NCBI GenBank assembly: GCA_031472005.1
Contig: PZJY01000001.1
Span: 682,001 to 746,000, forward strand
Length of the DNA: 64,000 nt
Reading direction: 5' to 3'
Origin: Tetracladium setigerum
Taxonomy: Eukaryota > Ascomycota > Leotiomycetes > Helotiales
The notes under the pieces are model-generated. The model was not told the origin of the DNA, searched no databases, and worked only from the letters and a program-made list of their open reading frames with translations. Numbering within the stretch: the first letter of the stretch is position 1; each line of letters starts with the position of its first letter. Below, one piece after another: positions 1-12,000 of this stretch. A program made the translations under genes and the position numbers.

Positions 1-906
1 ATTTATCAATGGTTTCGTGACAACACTGACAAGGGGAAGTCGGATAGCAAAGGTTGGATGAATAGTATTAGGCACAATCTGTCTATGAATGCTGTATGTA
101 CCTTTCTTCTCTTCCTGGCAAGTTACTGCCCTCCCTGCCCTCATCAGTTATCATAAAACATCAACAGAAACTCAAATCTGCACCAAGAGAGATACTGACA
201 AACATCTCCTTCCCTCTAGGCCTTCAAGAAAACCGAACGCAGACTCTCCACAGACGACACCAAAAAGTCCACCGAATGGGTTCTTGAAGACTTCGCCATA
301 CGCGGCGGTGTCCAATCTACAACCCGCTACCGCAAAGGCACCGCCAACAAGTCCAACAAACTCTACCCCAACAACAACCGCCACGATCTCTCCACAGCAT
401 CCAACACCAGCCGTCAAATCTCCGGCCGAAAAGGCGGCCTTTCCACCAAGAGCAACAGTCTCCGCTTCCGCCACCGCGCTCCTCCCATCCCCCGCATTGA
501 CACTTCTTCCACTGGCAGCATTGGAGTAGGTGGCAGTCTACGACGTCTCCCATCGCAATTTACTCACCACCACCACCACCGCCACCACTCTCATCCACGC
601 TCTTCGCCCGCTTTCTCGCGCCATAATGAGAGCAGACAACGATCGCCACTTACGCCTCCTCAGCCCGCCGAGCATTTCTCGTTCTTCACCCACGCACAGC
701 AGCAGGAGATGGAAGAGCTGGGGTATGAGATGGGTGGTACGGGCGCCTTTGAGCAGGGTGATGGGAGTATGAGATGTGCACTAGGATTGCGATTGGAGGA
801 TGTGCAGGGTGTGCATATTGATGATGGTCCGGTCTTTGCTTCGGATCATGACTTGAGGTATCAAGGCTTTCCAGCTATGGGGCCTGCGCTTGATCCAAGC
901 TTTTGA
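1..906 (+). CDS. forkhead (winged-helix) transcription factor, C-terminal part
   Basis: The gene enters from the left edge, so the start is missing. Two exons are visible: 1-93 and 220-906, joined in phase 0 by an intron at 94-219 (donor GTATGT, acceptor CTCTAG). The joined frame gives the second half of a forkhead DNA-binding domain: IYQWFRD, then WMNSIRHNLSMN (the recognition helix, normally W-x-NSIRHNLSLN), AFKKTERR, and TEWVLEDFAIRGG for the wing region. After the domain the protein is low complexity: basic S/N/T-rich, a run of histidines around base 575, then an acidic tail ending at TGA 904-906. Forkhead factors are nuclear DNA-binding regulators, often of cell cycle or development. The tail does not show which fungal forkhead this is. 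The family call is safe; the exact orthologue is unknown. Confidence 0.88.
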
Positions 907-3900
907 TGGGTTTAGATGAGGAAGTGGAGAGGCCGTGATGGTGAAGGGGAGTGGAGGTCAATGGATGCTTGTACGATCAAATTTCTGATGCGAGTAGCGA
1001 GTAGAGTGAAGGAAGGAGGAGAGGGGTGATTACCGCCAATTGTGATAATCCCGTCTCGCTATTCTCCTTTTCCGTCCCGTTTTTTTTTTTTCTTTTTGGT
1101 TTTTGGACGTTGGTGGAATTGTCACGGGCTACAAGAAGGAAAGAAAATAAAGCGGAGGTATCTGCATAATCTGGGTTTAAATGACTTGGCTGTCCTGTAC
1201 AGTGAAGGAGGAAGCTCCGCTCGGCCTTATTGCTGAAGAGAACAAAAATCGACGGAATTCATGCAAGCAGTATGGAACCCCATTTTCCCCTCCTGTTTTC
1301 TCTTCTGCACTTTTTTTTTATTTTTTTTTTGGCTTCGTCTCTTTCCATATGGCTTGCAAGTAAGGAAAGGGGGCGTTGTCGATTGGAACTTTGGAAGTCT
1401 TTCAACTTCTTCAAGCGAGACATTCTTTTTTTGGGAACTATGGTGTAGAGGAAAGGTTTGTTTTAGAATTAATGGGAGAAGGATTGGTTAGCGGTTAGGG
1501 AAACTGAGCGAGATCATTTGAATCGGGCAGGCAAGAAGAAGCGATAGGCTGTTCACTAATTTGGTGGTTTTAATGACGGTGAGGGCAGTTGTTGTGAGGT
1601 TATGAGGAATAAGCGGAAAGGAGGTTGGCATCTGGTTAGCCTTAGGTACAGTAGCAGTAGTTACAGTAGCAGTGGTGTGGTAGTGTGGTGTGTTGTGGTG
1701 TACTGGCTCAAGCTAGTATTGGAGCCTCACATTTCTCGGTTACGGCTAGCTTGCCCTCCTGTGTGTATGGCAGCCGCGATTGCGTGGGATGTCATAGGAA
1801 AAGATAAACGCACACATGTAGTTTTAGAATAATACAAGACTTTTTTGACAAGTAATCTTACAAGTACCATGCTGGTAGCCCTTCGCATAGATTTTGTTGA
1901 GTGTGTCGATCAATGCCCATACAGCACTAGTGAAGTTTTGACCTGCGAGCGGGATTCTTCCGCATGTCTTGTCTGGTCGACAACCCGGTTTCTGGGTACT
2001 GTATTGTACTGTAAGGTGATCAGTCGTTTTTTTGGTTTTTGTTTTGGAAGATGTGGAGGGTGGGGATATACCCGCTGCAGAAGAATGTCCAACGTCCCGT
2101 CATGTTAAAAGAAGGAAAGAGCATGTTAATGGTTGGGTCTGGGTTTTAGCATTGAGTGTTTCGACAAAGGAGGAAAATTTTGACATTGTTGTAAAGTTCA
2201 AGGTAAGGAGCTACTGTATCGTGTCTGGTCCCAAGATGACCCAGCGATAGTGAGAAGAGGCGTTTCATGCGTCCAATCATATCTTTGTTATTGGACCTCC
2301 TTAGAAAATACTAGAGGGGAAGAATGCACAGCACAGTAAGATCTCGATCGACTTAAGATCTACGATATCTTGATCAAGTTGAAGTGAGGTACGTCAGTTG
2401 TGATTCGGATCTCCCCACAATTTGCAAGCCCATCACACCAACATCAATCGGTCGGTGAACTATACGATCAACATGCTATGCATGCAAAATCGAATTGGTA
2501 TGATGGTGATCTATACATTGATCTATTATGCATATACCAGCTCAGTTGAAGTCCAATAGCGAAAGGTGGCTTGCCATCAGCCTTGCAGCAAGTCCCAGTA
2601 AAGAAAGAGCTGGATGGAGTTGTGCAACCTTGACCAGGCTCCTGGCATATTTGGGGTCTGCAAGTGCAAACGCCACCGGAGAAAGTAGTCTGGCTCGCTC
2701 CCATGCTTTTCACAAAGGCTGCATGGAGTAATGGAAGCCATGAGGGGGACTTGCGTGTACAGTAGTGTGGATGGATTCTAGAAAGGAAGAAGACCCGATT
2801 GATGGGTGCGGCACGAGGAGGCCGCAGAGAAGCAAGTGTGCCAGGTTGAAGAAGGGAAAGCCATGCTGTTGCATGTGTGTGACGGCAGGTTGAAGCTACG
2901 GAAAACCCCCACTATGAGGTGATGTTTGTAGTATGGTCACTTTCCAACGCTGGATATAGTTAACGACTAAAATTCTGTTACTTCTGTGCCAAATGCTGCA
3001 TGAGGGGCGGAAAAGCGTTGCTCAGTGATGGGAAGATCATCGAACATATGTTTCTTGTTTTGTGGCGAGAAGCGAGCTAGATACCCTGTCAAGGCTTCGC
3101 TCATATAGCACAGGCGAATCGTGGATTTTGTATACCGATGTGGGATGTGATGTGGAAGTGGAAGGAAGCGAACACTGGCTTCTGGTGGAAGAGGATGGAA
3201 TATCTACATTGGCTGTAAGCTGCGGGGAAGTTGTCACCCGATGGCGATCGAATAGTAGGAAGCCAAGAGAGCTTCACGGTTACCCAATTGGGTTCAGTGG
3301 CTTCTTTGTGGAGGTGAGGAAAGATGGACGTTTTGAAATGCATCAGAATGAATCATTTTTTTCATACGGAGGTACATGTGATGTGGTTACATCCAGAAAA
3401 AGGAACACATGAGGTCGTCAAGATATGGACGCCTAAATGACTGAATGTGACCAAGAATAGATCAAGTTGTTGTCCATTGTGGCTGGGAGAAGATCTCGTG
3501 TGGATTACATCCCATGCCTACCACAACGGCGATAGGGTGAGAATTCTCCTCAGTACGGCAGACGCCTCTGATGTACGACTTCTTCGCTGAAAGATCTTGA
3601 GAAGTTGAGATTGGATGAACTGCTATTATTTGCAGAACAGTAGTAAATCCAAACATCAGACCATAATTGCACAACAGTCTAAATATGATAGACTCCATGC
3701 ATGTCTCCCCATAGTCGTAGGAACGGTCCGAACGGCCCGCAACCCTCTTTTTGTCTTCGCCTACTGTACGAAGATTCCAATGACCGGGGAGGTGGTTCGA
3801 GAGTGTGGCCCAGAAAAAAAAAATAAGCTGGCACATGTTGAAGCACGCGCCGGACACGCAATTTTAACATGTAACGGTAAAGAAACAATGGAGATGCTAT

Positions 3901-4728
3901 TCCGCAAAGCATACTAAAACTCGGCGGGAAAGACATGCGCGCAGCGATGCCTTTCTGCAGCAAGAACGACCACTACAGGTCAACTGCTCTGGGTGCAACT
4001 CTGCTATCAAAACAAATAAGACACCTCGTGCGTGTATCGAATGATTGTATATGATTGTATGTCTTGATAGACAATATCATAGATGGCAAGAAGCCGAGGT
4101 GGTTCTGCGATGTACGATCTTGTGAATACCGAGTACAGTCGTGGAGAGTGCCACGGCGACTCTCCAAAGGTCGTTGGATACAATCTTCGGGAACAAAATT
4201 GATGATTCTTTGAGACTGCGACCTAACACGGTTGAGCATTGAGCAGCCGAGCGACTGGAAATATCGCAGTCATGTAACTTATTCCTTGTAGATATCTCTG
4301 AGGTTGATGGCTGATGCAGAGCACTTGTGGTTCGGAAGAGGGTTCCATGAGGCCATTGCAGGAAGAGAGAGAGAGAGATGTTTTGGCTTCGATATAGTAA
4401 ACTTCTTCATTTCGCGCTAAGAAAGTGGGTAAGTTTGGCTTGGCGGCCTTTCCAACGTCACCGTTTGCTTCACTCGTGAATCTTCTCAAATGACCTCTAC
4501 CATTATATCAAACAGTCACTACTCTGTGCTAATCTAACGCATGCACCGATCGAGGATCAGAACTCAACTGTTGATGTCAAAGCGCGCATATCGTGGCCAA
4601 CGATCCAGCGCTAGAGACCACATTCTTGACGCATCCAACTACTCCTAGGAGCCTGCAAACACGTGGAAATAGAGGAGGTCGAAATTGTTAAAAGCAGACA
4701 ACAATTGAATACCCAATGGAGTGACGAG
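907..4728. other. intergenic region, no gene seen
   Basis: About 3.8 kb with only short open frames that lack good ATG starts or recognisable domains. The first few hundred bases are presumably the forkhead 3' UTR. The region holds T-rich runs (1081-1091, 1311-1330), one GGTACAGTA (1645-1653, inverse of TACTGTACC), one GTACAGTA (2757-2764), and a short GA repeat near 4367. I see no RNA gene. Confidence 0.5.
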
Positions 4729-5413
4729 ATGGAGGACAAGATGGAGGAAGTTGTGTCTTTCCCCTATTTCCAACAATTCCCACGGGAGATTCAAGAACTT
4801 ATCTGGGAACATTCTCTTCCTGGGCCACGAGCCATTTGTCCTGGCCAATTTAATCGAGAGGCAACCGATTTCGACCCTAACTTTGATAGATCGTTATTCG
4901 AAGTGTATGGCACTACTGTCATAGAACATAAAGAAATATTGTTCTTCCCAAAGGATCTCCAGGCAGCCAGCCCCGTAACATTGCGTGTTTGCCGTGCTTC
5001 ACGCGCGACCGCCTTACGAAGATACCACCTGGCATTTGGGACGAAGAATATATACGTTGATTGGAACCTCGATATCCTATTCTTTGGGCCTTGGTGCCAT
5101 CATTTCATCAGCCGGTGGGATGCTTTATGGAATGGTTACAGCCGGCTTTCTGCGAACGGCGTTGATATGGAGGCAGGGTGCATGAGACCATGTTCTTACA
5201 CCGACGCGCTTCTTAGAGCCACCATTTTTTTCTAGCATCTGCGGATCATTGCAAATGCCTATCAAGCTTTGGGACGAGCTTTACATGTGGGGATTGGAAG
5301 AATATTATTTAGTGATTCAGAATGAAACGAAGGGATCGAAAATCAACTCTCAGTATGGGATGTCTTACAGTTCCAACTTACTCAGTTCGAGGAACCTTTA
5401 TCTTTGGACGTGA
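4729..5413 (+). CDS. 2EXR-domain-type protein (function unknown)
   Basis: The reading frame begins at ATG 4729 (an upstream in-frame GTG at 4663 is not a credible eukaryotic start). Near the N-terminus is FPYFQQFPREIQELIWEHSL followed by PGPR, the hallmark of the fungal 2EXR family of F-box-like proteins, then LRVCRASRATALRRYHLAFG and YVDWNLDILFFG, which match the family's later blocks. The unspliced frame stops at TAG 5233-5235, but that stop lies inside a consensus acceptor (TTTTTTTCTAG). A proposed intron 5178-5235 (donor GTGCAT, weak) joins in frame to LWDELYMWGLEEYYLVIQN and ends at TGA 5411-5413, giving about 208 residues. Other donors are possible. The biochemical role of 2EXR proteins is not established; some may act in ubiquitin ligases. 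The family call is firm, the 3' structure tentative. Confidence 0.7.
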
Positions 5414-5926
5414 GTAAATCAAAATGAAAGCCTGCTTTCCTTTGCCTTCCTGCAAATTGTAATAATCGCCGGTCCTGACACTTCTATCACCACCCATGGT
5501 GGGGTATGAACCGATGATTACCTGGTATTCTACCTCACTTTGGAATAGCTGGACCCAGCTTTTGTTGACGCAAGTGGTCTCTTAGATTCTGTTTCTTACT
5601 TTTGAAGTATGTCCAATTCTTTTTAGTTGCCTTATCAAACCCAGAGAAATACCAAGATATATCGATCACATGACCTGGTGATGTTGGACAGCCTTGGCGC
5701 TGCTGCCTCCATCAGCTTGACAACTCTCATGATCCAGATCATCGGGTTACGCAAGAGGTGACACCTCAACGGTTTCCAAGTAGCTTCAGTACAACATCGA
5801 TACTACATGTCACTATCCATATTCTCTGTCCAGGGCAGCCAGCCTTAAAAAAACGCGTCGACGGTACCCGAAATCAACAACACCCCAGCGCGACACAATC
5901 CACAAAGCTTTGGATCTGATACGACA
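5414..5926. other. intergenic, NEJ1 promoter region
   Basis: About 510 bases between the 2EXR gene and NEJ1. Only the MluI box reported separately stands out. A GTGAGT at 5410-5415 could be a donor extending the 2EXR gene, but the continuation is only about a dozen codons and unconvincing. Confidence 0.4.
5853..5858. promoter_or_regulatory. MluI cell-cycle box (ACGCGT) upstream of NEJ1
   Basis: A perfect ACGCGT palindrome lies 69 bases before the NEJ1 ATG, after an A-run. In yeasts this element binds MBF (Mbp1-Swi6) and drives G1/S expression of DNA replication and repair genes. Its position before an end-joining gene fits, but a six-base site can occur by chance. Confidence 0.4.
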
Positions 5927-7702
5927 ATGAAGTGGAAGCCTCTAACTATTTCTCTGCGCGCACGCGCGGTAGGCCAATTTCCTCCACTCCTTATATCGAC
6001 AGCCTTCAAGGACCACGGCTACACGATTTACTTAACCGACCTCACAAGTGTTTGGACAGAATCGCTCGACTACAAGGCAATCCTCCGCCGCAGCCGCGAT
6101 GAAAACACAAGCATAGACCCAAGCGATAGCGGTCAATTTACCATCTTCTGCGACAAGATATTTTTGGGGCTCACAGGGGCGAAGGACACATCATGTGCCT
6201 TGACGGTTGACTCCAATGCAGGGCGACCTGCTCTGACCCTTAATGTCACCGTCAAACTGCCAGGTGGGCTTGCACCACTCGAGTGGCCGATCCAGCTTTC
6301 TGCAGCACCGCAAGGCGTACTGACGAGCCAGTTGATTCTGCCTTTGATGCGGGCACAGCATATGCGGATTGCAGAGCTGGAGGGGTTGAGAGCGGTGCTT
6401 AAGGATAAAGATCATGTTATTGAAAAGCTAGTGGACAAGTTCAAGACGTCCGGGATAGATTTAGGACTCGTGTTCCCACAGGCAGGCGGCAAATTTGTCA
6501 AAAAAGGAGATTGGAACGGAGACAAAGTTAAGGGGATACCAAGGTTTGACTACGATGATTGGAGGCGGAAGTTGGAGGAACAAAAGGCAAAACAGCCTGA
6601 TTTAGAACTTGTGGAGATAGTTGACGAGGTTTTCAATGCACAGAACATTGCACCATTACCGATTGATGGCGAGCCGGAAGAAACGAAAGTAGAGGAAGAG
6701 GAAGAGGGCGATTGGTGGGAAGATATCAGAGGTGCTACCATCAATTTGACAACTGGTAAATTCACCACCAACCAAGGGAAAAAAGGAAAGGAAGCAATAA
6801 AAAGACAAGCCTCAGAGTCACCAGTGAAGCTTCCTTCTCCAAAACAGCAAATCAATGAAGACGACTCAACAGAAGATGATGACTTTCAGGTTCAATCAAC
6901 ACCACCAGTAAAGACCCGGTCACCAGCGGTAGCTCCAGAAGACGACGATGACGCTTTTGAGGCTCCTTCACAGCACCAAATTCCAGATAGTTTCCCTCGT
7001 TCACCACCACAGTCCTCGGGCAGCAAGCCTAAGAAGAAACTTGGTATCTTGGGGGGCAAAAAGGTCGTCGAAAAGATACCTGCTATCGAGGAAGAGACTA
7101 CGGCTGATGAGGCATCGACGCCGCCACCACGACCACCACCACCAAAGGCAGAACTAAAGAAAAAGCTAGGCAAGCTCGGTGGAAATAAGCATCTTCCTCC
7201 GCCGCCTTCTCCAAAGTTGAACTCAGATCCAGAGCCAGACGCGGAAACAGAATCCGACAACGAGGATTTTGCAGCGCCACAACCTGAATCCCAAGTTAGC
7301 TCAGAAACCATTCGTAAAGAACCCACACCCGAACCCGAACCAGGACCAAAATCGACAGCAGCACCCCCAAAACCCAAACGAAAACTCGGTCAAATCGGCG
7401 GCAAAAAGAAGGGCAAGGATGCCGAAGAATCCACATTAGCACCTGGTATCAAATCTGAACCAACATCATCAGCCCCCTCACCCGTGAGGAAGAAGCTTGG
7501 TCTTATTGGGAAGAAGCATGATTCTCCTGCTCTGGAAGGAGAGAGGGGACGAGTAGTAGTGAAAGCGGAGAGGTCGCCTTCGCCGCCGCCGCCACCGGAG
7601 AGGGAAACGTCACAGGAGAGAGCTGATAAAAAGCGTGAGAAGCTGAAAAGGGAATTGGAGGAGAAGGCCAAAGCTCCTGTGAAGAAGAAGAGGAAATTCT
7701 AA
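5927..7702 (+). CDS. NEJ1: non-homologous end-joining factor NEJ1/XLF
   Basis: A single-exon frame of 591 residues from ATG 5927. The N-terminus matches the XLF/Nej1 head: W-x-PL, then FPPLLISTAFKDHGYTIYL, TDLTSVWTESLDY and a TSIDPSD block. A predicted coiled-coil stalk follows at about residues 145-185 (LMRAQHMRIAELEGLRAVLK). The protein bridges DNA ends with Lif1/XRCC4, DNA ligase IV and Ku in the nucleus. From residue 190 the tail is long, acidic/proline-rich and disordered. It carries four copies of a basic KKLGxxGGKK motif at about 369-379, 411-421, 484-496 and 521-530. The protein ends in KKKRKF, a basic patch with a terminal Phe that could act as nuclear signal and Ku-binding motif, as in human XLF (inference). 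The gene is intact. Confidence 0.9.
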   Translation: MKWKPLTISLRARAVGQFPPLLISTAFKDHGYTIYLTDLTSVWTESLDYKAILRRSRDENTSIDPSDSGQFTIFCDKIFLGLTGAKDTSCALTVDSNAGRPALTLNVTVKLPGGLAPLEWPIQLSAAPQGVLTSQLILPLMRAQHMRIAELEGLRAVLKDKDHVIEKLVDKFKTSGIDLGLVFPQAGGKFVKKGDWNGDKVKGIPRFDYDDWRRKLEEQKAKQPDLELVEIVDEVFNAQNIAPLPIDGEPEETKVEEEEEGDWWEDIRGATINLTTGKFTTNQGKKGKEAIKRQASESPVKLPSPKQQINEDDSTEDDDFQVQSTPPVKTRSPAVAPEDDDDAFEAPSQHQIPDSFPRSPPQSSGSKPKKKLGILGGKKVVEKIPAIEEETTADEASTPPPRPPPPKAELKKKLGKLGGNKHLPPPPSPKLNSDPEPDAETESDNEDFAAPQPESQVSSETIRKEPTPEPEPGPKSTAAPPKPKRKLGQIGGKKKGKDAEESTLAPGIKSEPTSSAPSPVRKKLGLIGKKHDSPALEGERGRVVVKAERSPSPPPPPERETSQERADKKREKLKRELEEKAKAPVKKKRKF

Positions 7703-9086
7703 GGCAAAATATGGCTATAAGTATGTAGTAGGTAGATGTGTTTTCGTTTTATACCCGATTTGAATGCATTTGATAAATTGCTTCACATATGTTAATTGAA
7801 TATGACCTTTAAAATAGGATATTTGCATGTTCTTTTTTTCTGACTGTGCTCTAGATGTAGCAGCATAGACTTTTAGCGAAGTGTTGGGAAGCGTACTGAG
7901 TTATTAGAATGTGAGCCTATCCTTCTTCGTCCACAGCCAAGTCTAGGTACCTGTCGGAGGTGCATGATGTATTGGGCTTGTCTCAATATCGAGCGGTGCA
8001 AGTTGCCGTATCCCATCCACTCGTTTTCAGGGCTCTTTTGAATGGAGTACCAACAGATGAACTAGTTTGGGCTGTAATGGATTCTCACAAGGTCGGAACA
8101 AACAAGGGATTCCTTTTTTGAAAATATCAAGTAGGATTCCAGTATCGGCCTATATGCCGGGAGTTTCGATGTCGATGTTCTTGAGCGGAGGCTTGGGTGC
8201 TCCATCCACAGCCTCGAGCTTGATCTTCATGGCGAGGTGGTTGACGGAAATCCACGACTAGCTAAGTTGTGCTCGCAGTGCCCAGATTAGAGGTGTTGTA
8301 TACGTTCAGAAATTATTGTCAAGAGTATAGAACTGGAGGGCTGGGAATTTGAAGTAGAGGTGAAGTTTCAACGAAGGAGTGAGGTGAGTTGTGCAAGTGG
8401 GGGCAAGTTGGCTCGTCGCACTTTATCTTTCACGGAGTTCCAGTCATCCCAGCACCTATCGTATTGTCTTGAGAGCCGGGCGTCTGCTTTAATACATATT
8501 CCAGATGTTGTATGTGACATTTATTGTAGGAGGCGAAAAAAGATAAATGCACGATTGGAACAGATACCTACTTCACAGAGGATTAGAGTCAGAAAATTCA
8601 GAACTTAATAGTATTAGTGTCCTCTTAGCAATGATAGTGGTTGATCACAATATCAGAAAATCTTTCTAGCATCAAAAATTTCAAAATGTTAGTCCCTTTC
8701 AAGATCCGTGATGGAGTTCGTCTGCTTTGGTTTGACGGAGCAGCTGAAATGTGAAATGACATAGCAGCATAGCATGAAACTTCATCCATTTTTTTCTTAG
8801 TGAATAGTAAACTATAGTGTGTCTGAGTAGATAAACAAGAGTTTCCAAAATAATATATAGATTGAACTTCAATAGAAGTTGTTGAATAACAAGAATATGT
8901 CAACTCCTAGTAAACAAAGAATTGACCAATGAAGTTTAGCGAACGTCCAAGCTTCTCACCGCCCAAATTCTGCCGCCATTGACGGACACAGGATGGCAGC
9001 TCACGTAACTGTTCACTCCCGACATCGATTGTACAGCGCAAACAACACCGGCAAGATGCCCCTTGAACACTCGCAACTCCTTCGCA
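7703..9086. other. intergenic region and RTC1 leader
   Basis: About 1.4 kb. The first part is presumably the NEJ1 3' UTR. No RNA gene or conserved frame seen. A real ATG at 8993 opens a 75-codon frame (8993-9220) that overlaps the RTC1 start in a different frame and may act as an upstream ORF. A CCAAT lies near 8925. Confidence 0.45.
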
Positions 9087-12000
9087 ATGATACATCGCAA
9101 CAAGGTGATGAGGAAGCTGCTTGGCCAGCCTTCCGCCACTGCTACCACCCCCACCGAACAAATCAACACGTCCGTCCTAGACTCTCCCCAGATTCGACCA
9201 AGCGCATCCCAAAACAGTAGCCACAAAGCTGGCCACCCGATCTCATGTCTTGACAGGTCTCCAGATGGGCAACGCGCTATTGTTGCAGGCTCACAGCTTT
9301 TCAAAGTCTTAAGGATAGATGGCGCAAATACCACGGAGGACTTTGATGTCCGAGCCGCCATAAGCTCCTTCGCCTCAGCAAACGACCCCTCGGCTGCGAC
9401 ATTAGAGCAATTAAATATCAAGACTATCAGGTGGTCGCATGGCACAATGGACACCACAGTTATCACAGCGTGTTGGAATGGTAGGATCACGGTCTACGAT
9501 CTTAATCGAGCTAGTGAAGGGCTGGAGGTTGGTCGCATTAAGGATCATGCTCGAGCAGTTCATAAATTGGCCATAAACCCATTCAAGCCCACCTGGCTGT
9601 TGTCTGCTAGTCAGGATGGAACTGTTAAAAGTTTTGACCTTCGAATGCCAACGAAAGCTCGGAATACATCGCTATTTAACGCTGGAAATACTTTCAAGGG
9701 CAACGCGGAAGCTGTTAGAGATGTTGCATGGTCGCCATCGGATGGCATGGAGTTTGCGTGCGCAACAGATGCCGGGGTGATCTTGAAGTGGGATGCCCGC
9801 AAATCAAATGCCCCCATTTTCAAGCTTTCGGCTCATGCCAGCGCTTGTTTCTCAATATCCTGGCACCCTGATGGAGAACATTTGGTGAGTGGGGGTATGG
9901 ATCAAAACTGTCACGTTTGGGACTTTGGCAAGACGGCAGAAAGAAACCAAAAACCTCGGTATTCATTTACAGCGCCGGCTCCAGTCTCAGCTTTAGCATG
10001 GCGTCCTGCGTGCTGGTCAGCTACCGCGCAAGGGCGAAGAGCTGCGCAGGTGACCGTGGCATACGATGATTCGAATTCGGCCAGGAACCAAACCTCCACC
10101 GTACACATCTGGGACCTTGCAAGACCCGGAATGCCATACAAGGAAATTGATCAATGGACCAATGCCCCAACCGGGATTCTTTGGAACACACGAGATCTTC
10201 TTTGGAGTGTTGATGCCGAGGGTGTGTTCAGGCAAACGGATGTTGCATTTGTATCCCAAGCCGTGGATAGACGAAGCCTTTCGACCTTTTCTTTCTCGCC
10301 TACAGGCGACGTGCTGATGTTACTTGAAGAGCGCAAAGCTACCCACCGAGTTCGTCCTTCGACAACTTCATCGGGCGTTTCCCCTAGCGTTCAACGTGAT
10401 CTACCAGTCTCTCTATTCAGTGTTAGTCGTAGTGATTCCGAGGATGACGTGGTTGGTAGTTTTCTAGGACCCAGACATCGAAAAGGTCTGAGGCGAAGAC
10501 GAAGCGAGCGCTCTGGTCATCTCAGTACAACACCACCAACTACTACCAGCATGGTTGACAAGAAAATTATGTCTCTGGACGAAGCAGTGGGTGTCACAGG
10601 TTTATACAAACCTCAGCAGATAGTGGCAATTGGGCATGCACCTGGTGCCACGAAGAAGTCGACCTACCATTACTATACAAATCATTATCTTCTTGCACTG
10701 GAGCAATATCGTTCCAAAGCCGACAGAACTACTGTAAACTTTCGCCTAGCAACGCTGATGGAAAACTATGCGATTGTAGCTGAGCATGCTGGCCATTTTC
10801 GACTTGCACAAACATGGAGGGTACTTGCCCATACAATGAACTTGCTTTTAACGAGACGTGCAGAGTACCACCGACAAAAGAGATTGGCACCAGCTCCTCC
10901 AAAGGAAGCACCACCAAAGAAGTCACTGAAAGACTTCAGAAACCGAGGAGCTGAGACGCCAAAGAAAAGTCGGTCAGATCGCGGAGGAGACACGCCCAGA
11001 AGACAATTACGTGCCCAGACCCCAGCTGGAAGTCCGATTCAACACCCAGCCAGAGTCACATTATCCGAAGAACCCGAGAGCACATCAAACGTAACAACTC
11101 CTGTTGTTCGGGCGGTTCGGGATGCCATTTCCTCCCAGACAAGAGAAGCTATGCACACTTCTCTGGCCATCGAGGATGATCCACTCAGTCTCCCCGAGAC
11201 AATCCAACAAATCCCTAGCTCTGGTCCTATACCTGTGCCAGGATCTAAAAGGATCTCTAACCACTCAAAACCAAGCGAGGAAGGATATGACTTCTATGGT
11301 ATAGACTCTTTTTCTCCGGTTGTCGAATATACCGCCCCGCAAGTAAAGCAACCACTACGACTTGAATATTCAAGTGAAGCAGCACCGCAAAGAATTCAAC
11401 CTCTTCGTCACGACTCCTCGGAGAGCTTTCAGATGTTTTCAACCTCGAGCGAATCTCAGGCAACCAGGTTCATGAGCTCCTCGGAAAGCGATGGCCGTAA
11501 CAGCCCTATCCGTGGGAGTGAATTACGCGATAGGGTAGCAAGTTGGGAGAGCAGCTTCGGTTCGAATCAGGCTGGTGTTAATCCCGACTCGCACACCTCG
11601 AGCATGGACACGAGCTCTCAAGGGGCTACCAATACCAGCCGGGCCCATACATCCGATATTCCACCTGTGTTGCCTATACTGCGAATACAGGAAGCATCGG
11701 CTCCGGCAACCCAAGATCAACCGCCGCTCGCCGACTCGACTACTCCACAAATAGAAGACGTGCCAGTGACGCCAAAGTTCTCACAAGATCCCAACATAAT
11801 CGCAAGCGATTTTGATCCGTGGCCAAATGACCCTGATTTCGCAATCTCGCCCATTGACCCTACTGTACTCGTTCAACGAACAATTCAATTTGAAGTGCAA
11901 TTTGGGCCCTTGACCGCGGCAATTATTATTCTACTTCTACGTCCACTCCTCCCAGAAGATGCCATTGATGACATTCAAGCACCCGCGATTCTTCGAACCT

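Noticed and set aside
3062..3412. Plus-strand open frame of 116 codons
   Set aside because: Starts with GTG, has no recognisable domain and no flanking splice sites that extend it.
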